From Planctomycetota bacterium (GTDB lineage Bacteria > Planctomycetota > UBA1135 > UBA2386), in assembly GCA_020849665.1 (NCBI GenBank), contig JADLFX010000080.1, positions 1 to 53,973 of the forward strand: a stretch of DNA of 53,973 nucleotides. Direction: 5' to 3'. A model generated the notes under the pieces. It had not been told where the DNA came from, searched no databases, and worked only from the letters and a program-made list of their open reading frames with translations. The position numbers were made by a program, and so were the translations under genes. How positions within the stretch are numbered: position 1 is the first letter of the stretch; every line of letters begins with the position of its first letter. Positions 8,405-16,256 of the stretch are shown piece by piece.

Positions 8405-8746
8405 ATGGACACGACAGGCATCTCCCTCGCTGCGCGCATGAACGCCCCGGCGGCGCCCTCCCTCGACCCGGTGCGGCGCACCGCCGAGCAGTTCGAGGCG
8501 TTCTTCCTCCGCGACATCGTCGGCAAGATGCGCGACAGCGCGCGCATGGGCGTGGGCGAGGGCATGTTCGGCGACGACGCGGGCTCGTCGACCTACTCGG
8601 ACTTCTTCGACCAGAGCCTGGCCGAGCACATGGTGCGCGGCGGCGGCCTCGGTCTGGCACCGGTCCTCGAGAAGCTGATCCGCAAGAACGGCGGCGCCGA
8701 GGCGGCCAACCTGCAACGGAAGGGAGGCATCGATGCACTCGTCTGA
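8405..8746 (+). CDS. flgJ: FlgJ-type rod-binding protein, muramidase domain absent
   Basis: This 113-residue protein corresponds to the N-terminal rod-capping domain of FlgJ. The signature is FEAFFLRDIVGKMRDSARMG and later the segment STYSDFFDQSLAEHMVRGGGLGLA (rod-binding domain, residues about 30-90). The C-terminal peptidoglycan hydrolase of enteric FlgJ is missing, as in many non-enteric bacteria that use a separate lytic enzyme; none is visible in this window. ATG 8405 lies 8 nt after flgI. The 3' end overlaps the start of flgN by 14 nt, suggesting translational coupling. Confidence 0.88.
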   Translation: MDTTGISLAARMNAPAAPSLDPVRRTAEQFEAFFLRDIVGKMRDSARMGVGEGMFGDDAGSSTYSDFFDQSLAEHMVRGGGLGLAPVLEKLIRKNGGAEAANLQRKGGIDALV

Positions 8747-9248
8747 ACGTGGCAACCAGCTGATCCGCGTACTCGAGGAGGTGGCCGAGTCGATCGGCGC
8801 CCTGCGCAGCACCATGGTCAAGAACCGCATGGCGCTGGTCGCGGTGCGCGGGAGCGAGCTCGAGCAGGGCCTGGCCGTGGCGCAGCGCGAGGCCGAGCGG
8901 CTCGCCGGCCTGGAGGAGCGGCGCAGGGACGCCCAGGAGCAGCTGCGCGCCGCCCTGGGCGCGCCAGGGGACGCGCCCTGGGCGGGGATCCTGGCGCGCG
9001 TGCCCGCCGAGGTGGCGCGCCGCCTGCGCGCGGCCCACGACGCGGTGCGCGGCCAGGCGCGCGCGCTGCGTGTGGAGGTGGCGGTGGGTCGCAAGCTCCT
9101 CGGCTTCTCGCGCGACTCGCTGGAGGCGATGTTCCGCGCCCTGCTGCAGGCCAGCGAGGGTGCGGCCAAGGGCTACGACCGCAACGCGCGGGTCGTGGCC
9201 GGGACGCCGGCCGGGACCACCGGCCGGCTGGTGCGCGGAACGGTGTGA
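8733..9248 (+). CDS. flgN: FlgN-like export chaperone
   Basis: This is a 171-residue, almost wholly helical protein with Glu/Arg/Leu heptads (about 8-150). It lies just upstream of flgK and flgL, the position of flgN, whose product keeps the hook-associated proteins FlgK and FlgL unfolded and delivers them to the export gate. GGGAGG lies 6 nt before the ATG, inside the end of flgJ, with a 14-nt overlap. Sequence signatures in FlgN are weak, so the call rests on size, helix content and position. The flgK ATG follows after 13 nt. Confidence 0.7.
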   Translation: MHSSERGNQLIRVLEEVAESIGALRSTMVKNRMALVAVRGSELEQGLAVAQREAERLAGLEERRRDAQEQLRAALGAPGDAPWAGILARVPAEVARRLRAAHDAVRGQARALRVEVAVGRKLLGFSRDSLEAMFRALLQASEGAAKGYDRNARVVAGTPAGTTGRLVRGTV

Positions 9249-9261
9249 GGAGGTCGACACG

Positions 9262-11610
9262 ATGAGCTTCGGAATGGGACTCGGGGCGGGCCTGAAGGCC
9301 CTCACCGCCGCGCGCCTGGGCATCCAGACCGCCGGCCAGAACGTGGCCAACGCCAACACGGTCGGCTACTCGCGCCAGCGCCTGCTGCTGGCCTCGTCGG
9401 TGCCGTACCAGTACGTGGGCGGCATGCAGATCGGCACGGGCGTGGACGTGCGCACCGTGCAACGCCTGGTCGACGAGGGCCTCGAAGGCCGGCTGCGCAT
9501 GCAGAACGGCCTCGCCGCCGGCGCGCAGGTGGACCACAGCCGCTGGCAGGAGATCGAGGAGCTCTTCGCCGAGCCGGACGGCGGCATCGGCCAGATGCTC
9601 GGCGAGTTCTTTGGGCGCGTGGGCAGGCTGCAGACCGACGCCGGCGACCGCGCGCTGCGCGGCGGCGTGGTGCAGGCCGGCAAGGTCCTGGCCGACGGCT
9701 TCAACCTGCTCGCCGACCGGATGGGCACTCTGCGCCGCAGCTCCTTCGACGAGGTGCGCGGTCTGGTGCGCCAGCTCAACGAGAAGGGCGCCGAGGTCGC
9801 CGAGCTGAACCTGCAGATCGTGGCGATGGAGGCCAGCGGCCAGACCGCCAACGACCTGCGCGACATGCGCGACCAGGTGGTGAAGGAGATGTCCGCGCTG
9901 GCCGACGTGCGCGTGCTGGAGCGCGACACCGGCTCGATGGACCTGGTCGTGGCCGGGACGCTGGTGGTCGCGGGTGGCCGTGCCACGCCGCTGCAGGTGC
10001 AGCGCGACGGCGGCACCACGACCATGGTCACCACCGTGGACACCCGGGCGGTGCTGAACTTCCAGGGCGGGCGCATCGGCGCGCTGCTGCGTCACGAGAC
10101 GGCCGACAACCCCGAGCTCATGAGCAAGGTCGACGGCATGGCGCGCAGCCTCGCGCTCGAGCTGAACCGCGTGCACACGACCGGCGTGCCGCGCACGGGC
10201 TTCTTCACGTCGCTGGTGTCGTCGTTCGCCGCCGAGGACACGAACAACAACGGCGTGCGCGGCGACGAGCTGCTCAGCCAGTCCGGCGTGCCGTTCGAGA
10301 TCCAGGACGGCGCGCTCTACGTCACGGTGACCAACAAGACCACGCGCGAGCTGGAGCGCACGCGGATCGACGTGGACCCGCAGTCGATGTCGCTGCGCGA
10401 CTTCGCCGCGGCCCTGGATCGCATCGACCACCTCGATGCCTCGCTCGACCCGGTCGGGCGGCTGCGCATCCAGGCCGAACAGGGCTACGGATTCGACTTC
10501 GCCTCGCGCCTGGACTCCTCGCCCGACTCGTTCGGCTCGTTCGGCGGCGGCGCACCCAGCTTCGCCACCGCCGGGCAGGGCCCCTTCGCCATGACCGTGC
10601 CGGCCAGCTTCTCGGTGACGGTGGGCACCAGTACGCGCACCGTGAATCTGGCCGCCACCGATTTCGTCAACCCGGCGGCCGCGACCGTGGACGAGCTCGT
10701 GGCGGCGATCAACGACGACCTGGGTGGCGACGCCGTGGCCAAGAACGTGGCCGGCCGCCTCGTGGTGCGCGCCAACGCGGCGGGCACCGCGACCACGATG
10801 ACCCTTGCCGACGGCGCCGGCGGGCCCTTGGCCGCGCTGGGCATGGCCACCGGCCCGCGCAGCGGGCAGTCGCCCGGCGTGCAGGTCGAGGTGTCCGGCA
10901 AGTACACCGGCAGCACGAACCAGCGGTTCACGTTCCAGGCCAATCAGGACGGCGTGATCGGCGTCACCCCCGGACTCACGGTCGGGGTCTATGACGAGAG
11001 TGGCAACCTGGTCACGACGCTCGAGGTGGGCCGGGGCAAGTACAGCCCGGGCGGCGGCGACCTGCTGGAGGTGGCCGATGGCATCAAGGTGTCGTTCGGC
11101 CCGGGGACCATCTCCGCCACCCACGGCGACGTCTTCGCCGTGGACGCGCTCGCCGACAGCGACAGCAGTGACGCGCTGGTGGCGCTCGGCCTCAACACCT
11201 TCCTGCTCGGCAACAGCGCGGCCAGCCTGCGCGTGAACCCCGATCTGCTCGCCAACCCGGACCTGCTCGCGGCGGGGACCATCGACGCGACCGGCGACGG
11301 ATCCAACATGGCGCGCTGGATGGAACTGCGCGGTGCGACGCTGGCCGAGCTGGGCGACACCTCGTTCGAGGACTACTACGGGGACCTGGTCGGCGAACTG
11401 GGATTCCAGGTCGCCAGCGCCGAGGCGACCATGGTGGCGCAGGACCAGCTGCACGCCACGCTCGAGGCGCAGCGCCAGCAGGTCTCGGGCGTCAACCTGG
11501 ACGAGGAGATGGTCGACCTGGTCCGCCACCAGCAGGCGTTCGAGGCGGCGTCGCGCTTCATCAGCATGGTCAGCGAGCTGAGCCGCACCCTGGTGCAGAT
11601 CGGAGCCTGA
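9262..11610 (+). CDS. flgK: Flagellar hook-associated protein 1 FlgK (enlarged)
   Basis: FlgK joins hook and filament. The N-terminus has the axial signature AARLGIQTAGQNVANANTVG and GYSRQR (residues about 14-37). The D0/D1 helices include the FlgK-type stretch AEVAELNLQIVAMEASGQTANDLRD without its full length shown, and the C-terminus has GVNLDEEMVDLVRHQQAFEA and a final coiled helix ending ELSRTLVQIGA. At 782 residues it is longer than usual (about 550). Insertions in the middle include a flagellin-IN-like module (VNPAAATVDELVAAIN, near residue 475) and a later beta-rich section. GAGGAGG lies 8 nt before the ATG. flgL follows at 14 nt. Confidence 0.95.
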   Translation: MSFGMGLGAGLKALTAARLGIQTAGQNVANANTVGYSRQRLLLASSVPYQYVGGMQIGTGVDVRTVQRLVDEGLEGRLRMQNGLAAGAQVDHSRWQEIEELFAEPDGGIGQMLGEFFGRVGRLQTDAGDRALRGGVVQAGKVLADGFNLLADRMGTLRRSSFDEVRGLVRQLNEKGAEVAELNLQIVAMEASGQTANDLRDMRDQVVKEMSALADVRVLERDTGSMDLVVAGTLVVAGGRATPLQVQRDGGTTTMVTTVDTRAVLNFQGGRIGALLRHETADNPELMSKVDGMARSLALELNRVHTTGVPRTGFFTSLVSSFAAEDTNNNGVRGDELLSQSGVPFEIQDGALYVTVTNKTTRELERTRIDVDPQSMSLRDFAAALDRIDHLDASLDPVGRLRIQAEQGYGFDFASRLDSSPDSFGSFGGGAPSFATAGQGPFAMTVPASFSVTVGTSTRTVNLAATDFVNPAAATVDELVAAINDDLGGDAVAKNVAGRLVVRANAAGTATTMTLADGAGGPLAALGMATGPRSGQSPGVQVEVSGKYTGSTNQRFTFQANQDGVIGVTPGLTVGVYDESGNLVTTLEVGRGKYSPGGGDLLEVADGIKVSFGPGTISATHGDVFAVDALADSDSSDALVALGLNTFLLGNSAASLRVNPDLLANPDLLAAGTIDATGDGSNMARWMELRGATLAELGDTSFEDYYGDLVGELGFQVASAEATMVAQDQLHATLEAQRQQVSGVNLDEEMVDLVRHQQAFEAASRFISMVSELSRTLVQIGA

Positions 11611-11624
11611 GGGAGGAGGTACCC

Positions 11625-13031
11625 ATGAGCCTGCGCATCACCCAATCGATGCTCTACAGCCGGTCGCTCGACGACCTGCGTCGCTCGCTGGCCGGCTCGA
11701 CCCGGCTCCAGGAGATGGTCGCGACCGGGCGGCGGATCAACCGGCCCTCGGACGACCCGGCCGCGGCGCTGCGCATCCTGCCGCTCAACGCGGAGATCCG
11801 CGACCTCGAGCGCATGGCCGACAACGTCGCGCTGGCGCGCGAGAGCCTGGACCTGGCCGCGGCCAACCTGCAGGACACGTCGAGCCTGATGCTGCGCGCG
11901 CGCGAGCTGACCGTGCAGGCCGCCAACGGCACGATGTCGGAGCGCGACCGCCAGGGACTCGCGGCGGAGTTCGACCAGCTCCTCGACCAGCTCGTATCCC
12001 TCGGCAACAGCCGCCGCGGCGACCGCTACCTGTTCGCGGGCACGCGCAGCGACCGTGCCCCGTTCGCCCTGGTCACCGACGCCGCCGGCACGCGCGTCGT
12101 GTACTCCGGGGACGGCAACCCGGTGAGCCTGGAGCTCGCACCCGGACTGGACAGCGACGTGCTGGTGCCGGGCGACCGGCTCTTCCTGCGCCGCGAGCGC
12201 GGCGCCACCACCTTCGAGGGCGACACCGGTGCGGCGCCGTCCGGCGCCTCGGACAGCGGCGTGGGCTTCGACCTCCTGCGGGTCACGTTCGCGGGCCTGG
12301 CCGGCGCGCCGCCCGGGATGAGCGCGGGCAGCGGCCCCACGACCGCGCTCGGCGCGTTGACCTGGAGCTTCGCCGGCGGCGCGCTCAGCATCGGCGGCGG
12401 CCCCGCCGTGCCGGTGACGTTCCCGGTCACCAACCAGACCTTCACCACGGCGGACGGCCGCACCGTCTCGCTCAGCCTCTCCGCCGCGCCGGTGCCGGCC
12501 ACCGGCACGCTCACGGCCGAGGCCGAGCTGAGCATCGACGGTGGCACGAGCACGGCGCGCGTCGACTTCGCCGCCAGCGAGGTCCAGGTGCGCAACTCCC
12601 TCGAGGGCACGGTGCTGAACGTGAACGTCGCCGCGTTGCAGCGCACCGGCACCGAGCTGGTGAAGTACGAGGGCACCTTCGATGCCTTCACCAGCCTGAT
12701 CGCGGTGCGCGACACGCTGCGCAACACGCGCGGCGAGTCGCAGCAGACCGTCTCGGCGCGCCTCACCTCGCTCCTGGGCGAGCTCGACGCCGCGCACGAG
12801 GGGGTGCTCGGCGGCCTGCGCGAGTTCGGCTCGCGCAGCGAGAACACGATCCTGATCGGCAGCCGCGTGCAGGCCATGCGCGACTCGGCGCGCGAAGCAC
12901 TCTCGCTCACCCAGGATGCCGACCTGGCGGAGAGCATCGTGGCATTCAACCAGCAGCAGATGGTCTACCAGGCGGCGCTGGGCGTGAGCTCACGGGTGAT
13001 CCAGACCAGCCTGCTCGACTTCCTGCGGTGA
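11625..13031 (+). CDS. flgL: Flagellar hook-associated protein 3 FlgL
   Basis: FlgL is the second junction protein. The N-terminus (LRITQSMLYSRSLDDLRRS) and the flagellin-like D0/D1 section (INRPSDDPAAALRI, residues about 39-52; LTVQAANGTMSERDRQGLAA) are diagnostic. So is GNSRRGDRYLFAGTRSDRAP, the FlgL-specific element. The C-terminus (DLAESIVAFNQQQMVYQAAL) is the terminal helix used in polymerisation. At 468 residues it is larger than enteric FlgL (about 317); the additional part is an Ala/Gly/Thr-rich surface domain around 190-330. GGGAGGAGG lies before the ATG. Confidence 0.93.
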   Translation: MSLRITQSMLYSRSLDDLRRSLAGSTRLQEMVATGRRINRPSDDPAAALRILPLNAEIRDLERMADNVALARESLDLAAANLQDTSSLMLRARELTVQAANGTMSERDRQGLAAEFDQLLDQLVSLGNSRRGDRYLFAGTRSDRAPFALVTDAAGTRVVYSGDGNPVSLELAPGLDSDVLVPGDRLFLRRERGATTFEGDTGAAPSGASDSGVGFDLLRVTFAGLAGAPPGMSAGSGPTTALGALTWSFAGGALSIGGGPAVPVTFPVTNQTFTTADGRTVSLSLSAAPVPATGTLTAEAELSIDGGTSTARVDFAASEVQVRNSLEGTVLNVNVAALQRTGTELVKYEGTFDAFTSLIAVRDTLRNTRGESQQTVSARLTSLLGELDAAHEGVLGGLREFGSRSENTILIGSRVQAMRDSAREALSLTQDADLAESIVAFNQQQMVYQAALGVSSRVIQTSLLDFLR

Positions 13032-13041
13032 GGAGCCGGTC

Positions 13042-13296
13042 ATGCAGACTCCCAACATAGGTCCGACCCCCGGCCCGGCGCCGGCCGGCGCCGCCGGTCC
13101 GAGCGGGGCCGCAGGCGAGTCCACCGAGTTCCGCCGCATGCTCGAACGGCTGGAGGAACTCGCGCGCCAGCCGGCTGCCCCGGTCGAGGACGCCGAGCAG
13201 CTCGGCCAGGCGGTGCGGCAGGCCGAGCAGGACTTCCTCTCGGTGATGGACCTGCGCCGCCGCCTCGAGGACGTCTACCGGCGTTCCGTCCCATGA
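13042..13296 (+). CDS. Small FliE-like protein of the hook operon
   Basis: This 84-residue protein has a disordered Pro/Ala/Gly-rich N-terminus (to about residue 28), then amphipathic helices. The end, AVRQAEQDFLSVMDLRRRLEDVYRR, recalls the last helix of FliE or type-III inner-rod proteins (sf..v...R.kL..aYqe). The similarity is weak, and FliE normally sits with fliF. GAGGAG lies 7 nt before the ATG. It is 10 nt after flgL, and its stop overlaps the start of the acetyltransferase gene as ATGA, so the two are translationally coupled. A FlgN/FliT-like chaperone is another reading. Confidence 0.55.
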   Translation: MQTPNIGPTPGPAPAGAAGPSGAAGESTEFRRMLERLEELARQPAAPVEDAEQLGQAVRQAEQDFLSVMDLRRRLEDVYRRSVP

Positions 13297-14219
13297 GCAC
13301 GCCGGCGGCCGTCGCGGCGCCCGGCACGCTCGTGACCCCACCCGCCGTCCTCGTCCGCCGCGTCCGCGGCGCGGACGCGCGCGCGTGGGCGGACCGCGTC
13401 GGCGCGTGGCTCGGACTCGACGGCGTCGGCACGCTCGCGGACACGTTCCCGCAGGTCTATCACGACGAGGCGCGCGCCGAGGTGCTCGCGGCCTGCGCCG
13501 CCGGCGAGGTCGTCGCCCAGGTCGCCTGGCGCAGGGTCCTCCTGCACACCGCGGCGGGTCCGGCGCGGGCGTTCCTGATCGGCTCGGTGGCGACCGCCCC
13601 GGCGTGGCGCGGCCGTGGACTCGCCAGCCGCCTGCTGCGCGAGGTCGTGGCCATCGCCCAGGCGGAACGCGGCGACCTCTGCCTGCTGTGGTCGGGGCAG
13701 CATGCGTTCTACGCCCGGCTCGGCTTCGTGCCGGCCGGACGGCTGTACGAGGTAGAACTGCGTCCCGGCTCCGCCGCGCCCGAAGTGCCCGGCCTGCGCG
13801 CCGCGCGGCCCGCCGACCTCGCGGCCATCCGGGAGCTGCACCGGGCCCGGCCGCTGCGGGTCGAGCGCTCGCTGGCCGACCTCGCGCTCGCGTGCACGGC
13901 CGCGCCGATGCAGATCGTCTGCCTGGAGCGGGCGGGCACGGTGGCCGCCTACGCCTGCCTGGGCAAGGGCGCCGATTTCCCGGGCTGGTGGCACGAGGTC
14001 GGTGGTACCGACCGGGACGTCCACGCGCTCCTGCTGGGCGCCACCGCCGCGCTGGGCCTCGCGTGCGCCGGGGTGCTCGTGCCTCCGTACCGCCCCGACC
14101 TGCTCGCCGCGCTGCGCGCGCAAGGCGCGCCCGTCCACCCGGCCCCGGGGGCCCTGCGCCTGGCCCTGAGCGAGCGCGGCGCGAGCGAGTTCTTCGTGGA
14201 CGGCCTGGATTCGGTGTAG
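13293..14219 (+). CDS. GNAT-family N-acetyltransferase coupled to the flagellar operon
   Basis: This 308-residue protein contains a GNAT acetyl-CoA site: the beta4-alpha3 motif GSVATAPAWRGRGLASRLL near residues 97-115 (R/Q-x-x-G-x-G/A form WRGRGLA), then a beta5 strand DLCLLWSG and the helix with FYARLGF. The C-terminal half (about 170-300) repeats an acyltransferase-like fold with weaker motifs, so a tandem (Eis-like) arrangement is possible. The substrate is unknown. The start ATG overlaps the stop of the small flagellar ORF (ATGA), placing it in the hook operon. This hints at acetylation of a flagellar component or of a regulator, which is inference. Confidence 0.75.
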   Translation: MSTPAAVAAPGTLVTPPAVLVRRVRGADARAWADRVGAWLGLDGVGTLADTFPQVYHDEARAEVLAACAAGEVVAQVAWRRVLLHTAAGPARAFLIGSVATAPAWRGRGLASRLLREVVAIAQAERGDLCLLWSGQHAFYARLGFVPAGRLYEVELRPGSAAPEVPGLRAARPADLAAIRELHRARPLRVERSLADLALACTAAPMQIVCLERAGTVAAYACLGKGADFPGWWHEVGGTDRDVHALLLGATAALGLACAGVLVPPYRPDLLAALRAQGAPVHPAPGALRLALSERGASEFFVDGLDSV

Positions 14220-14253
14220 GCCGGCGCAGGGCGCGCCAGCCGGGGCCCCACGC

Positions 14254-14281
14254 TTGCGGGAAATTCCCGCGTGCCTAGAGT
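14254..14281 (+). promoter_or_regulatory. Candidate etfBA promoter overlapped by a perfect palindrome
   Basis: TTGCGG (14254-14259), a 16-nt spacer and TAGAGT (14276-14281) form a plausible sigma-70-type promoter. A 7-bp perfect inverted repeat with one central base, GCGGGAAATTCCCGC (14256-14270), covers the -35 end and spacer, the place where a dimeric repressor would bind. It could also act as a weak terminator for the flagellar operon, but there is no T tract. Confidence 0.4.
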
Positions 14282-14334
14282 GCTTCGCCCCGTTTTCCGC
14301 AACCCGTCAGGGGCGCATCTTCGGGACCCACGCC

Positions 14335-15087
14335 ATGGACATCATCGCCTGCATCAAGCGCGTTGCCGCCACGGACAGCAAGATCAAGATCGGCGCCGAC
14401 GGCAAGTCGATCGACCCGGCCGGAGTCGAGTTCGTGCTCAACCCGTACGACGAATACGCGGTCGAGCAGGCCCTGCGCACCAAGGAGGCCGCAGGCAAGG
14501 GCTCGGTCACCGTGGTGGCCCTCGGCGGCGCGGACGTGCAGAAGGAACTGCGCACGTGCCTGGCGATGGGCGCCGACAAGGCCGTGCTGATCAAGGACGG
14601 CGGCGTGGCGCACGACGCCTACAGCACCGCGGAGATCCTGGCGGCGTGGATCAAGACCGTGCCGCACGACCTGGTGTTCTGCGGCCGGCAGGCGGTGGAC
14701 GGCGACAACAGCCAGACCGGCGCGCGCCTCGCCACGCTGCTGGGCATGAGCTGCGTGACCGATGTCGAGAAGCTCGCGTTGGACGGCAACACGTTCACCG
14801 CCGAGCGCGCCATCGAGGGCGGGCGCGAGGTGGTGAAGGGCACGCTGCCCGCGGTGCTCACCACGGACAAGGGGCTGAACGAACCGCGCTATCCCAACCT
14901 GAAGGGCATCATGGCCGCGAAGAAGAAGCCCTTGGAGGAGCTCGCCGCCGCGGCGGTCGCGCCGGCCAGCAAGGTGGCGTCGCTCGCCCTGCCGCCCGAG
15001 CGCCCGCCGGTGAAGATGCTGGGCGAAGGGGCCGCAGCGGTCGGCGCGCTGATCGCCGCGCTGCGCAACGAGGCGAAGGTGCTGTGA
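14335..15087 (+). CDS. etfB: Electron transfer flavoprotein beta subunit
   Basis: This is the beta subunit of ETF, which collects electrons from acyl-CoA and other dehydrogenases and passes them to ETF:quinone oxidoreductase. The 250-residue protein begins MDIIACIKRV. It has the beta-family segments NPYDEYAVEQALRTKE, the ADKAVLI loop, VFCGRQAVDGDNSQTGARLA (AMP-binding region, about 119-138) and the ETF-beta signature around TDKGLNEPRYPNLKGIMAAK (residues 180-200). I preferred ATG 14335 because the extra upstream codons are not ETF-like. It is followed by etfA after 28 nt. Confidence 0.95.
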   Translation: MDIIACIKRVAATDSKIKIGADGKSIDPAGVEFVLNPYDEYAVEQALRTKEAAGKGSVTVVALGGADVQKELRTCLAMGADKAVLIKDGGVAHDAYSTAEILAAWIKTVPHDLVFCGRQAVDGDNSQTGARLATLLGMSCVTDVEKLALDGNTFTAERAIEGGREVVKGTLPAVLTTDKGLNEPRYPNLKGIMAAKKKPLEELAAAAVAPASKVASLALPPERPPVKMLGEGAAAVGALIAALRNEAKVL

Positions 15088-15115
15088 GCCGCGCAACCGC
15101 ACAGGAGACCCTACC

Positions 15116-16102
15116 ATGAGCAAGATCGTCGCAGTCGTTGCCGAGGCCCGCGGCGGCAAGGTCAAGAAGCCCTCCCTGGAGGCCGTTTCGGCCGCCCGCG
15201 AGCTCGCCGGCAAGTGCGGGGGCGAGGTGGTGGTTCTGGTCGCCGGTGCGGGGCTGGATCCCGCCAAGACCGAGCTGGCCCGCTCGGGGGCCGCGCGCGT
15301 GGTGGCGCTCGAGTCGCCGGTGCTGGCCAGCTACAGCGGTGACGGCTACTGCGCGGTGCTGGTCGAAGCGCTCGAGCCGCTCGCGCCCGCGGCGGTGCTC
15401 ATGCCGCACACCGCGATGGGCAAGGACCTGATGCCGCGCATCTCCGCGGCACTCGGCACCGGCCTGGTCAGCGACGTCACCGCGCTGCACTTCGACGACG
15501 GCCGGTTCGGGGCCACCAAGCCCGTGTTCGCGGGCAAGGCCTACCAGAAGAGCTACATGGAGCGGACGCCGTTCATGGCCACGCTCCGGCCCAACAACTT
15601 CGAGGCCAGGGCGGGCGGCGGCGGCGCCGCGGTCGAGACCAGGGCGCCGGCACTGACGCAGGAGATGCTCAAGGCAATCGTCGCCGACGTGGTGAGCGCC
15701 AGCAGCGGCAGCGTGCCGCTCAGCGAAGCCAAGGTCGTGGTGGCGGGCGGCCGCGGACTGAAGGGCCCGGAGCACTGGCACCTGCTCGAGGAGCTGGCGC
15801 AAGCGTTCGGTCCGGGCGTGGCGGCCGTGGGTGCGACGCGCGCGATCGTGGACGCGGGCTGGCGGCCGCACGACGAGCAGGTCGGCCAGACCGGCAAGAC
15901 CGTGGCGCCGACCCTGTACATCGCCGCGGGCCTCAGCGGCGCGATCCAGCACATCGCCGGCATGCGCACCGCGCGCTACATCGTCGCGATCAACAAGGAC
16001 AAGGACGCCCCGATCTTCAAGGTCGCCGACTATGGCATCGTGGGCGACGTGTTCGAGGTGCTCCCGGCGCTCACCGCGGCGGTCAAGCAGGCCCTGGCGT
16101 AG
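15116..16102 (+). CDS. etfA: Electron transfer flavoprotein alpha subunit
   Basis: The alpha subunit binds the redox FAD of ETF. The N-terminal half (1-190) is the etfA domain. The C-terminal FAD domain is clear: VVAGGRGLKGPEHWHLLEEL (about 202-221), GATRAIVDAGW, the QVGQTGKTVAPTLYIAAGLS segment, GAIQHIAGM and AINKDKDAPIFKVADYGIVG. All are close to consensus. Length 328 is normal. It forms an operon with etfB and is followed by a GC-rich hairpin. Confidence 0.96.
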   Translation: MSKIVAVVAEARGGKVKKPSLEAVSAARELAGKCGGEVVVLVAGAGLDPAKTELARSGAARVVALESPVLASYSGDGYCAVLVEALEPLAPAAVLMPHTAMGKDLMPRISAALGTGLVSDVTALHFDDGRFGATKPVFAGKAYQKSYMERTPFMATLRPNNFEARAGGGGAAVETRAPALTQEMLKAIVADVVSASSGSVPLSEAKVVVAGGRGLKGPEHWHLLEELAQAFGPGVAAVGATRAIVDAGWRPHDEQVGQTGKTVAPTLYIAAGLSGAIQHIAGMRTARYIVAINKDKDAPIFKVADYGIVGDVFEVLPALTAAVKQALA

Positions 16103-16115
16103 CGCCGGCCGGCCC

Positions 16116-16140
16116 CCGCAGGCACCACCCGCCCCTGCGG
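16116..16140 (+). terminator. GC-rich hairpin after etfA
   Basis: CCGCAGG and CCTGCGG form a 7-bp perfect stem with an 11-nt loop, 13 nt after the etfA stop. There is no T tract, so an intrinsic terminator is only a possibility. Confidence 0.35.
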
Positions 16141-16256
16141 CCGGGGATTGCCCGCCCCGGCGGCCCGGGCCCGACCGGGGGCCGATGCAGTCTTGATACG
16201 CATCCGTTGCGAGGCGGGACAGCCGGCGCGGCGCCCGGGTCGTAGACCTGTCCGTC

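Noticed and set aside
8818..11529. Minus-strand open frame of 903 codons opposite flgN/flgK
   Set aside because: Same reason: no recognisable domain, and FlgK is unmistakable on the plus strand.
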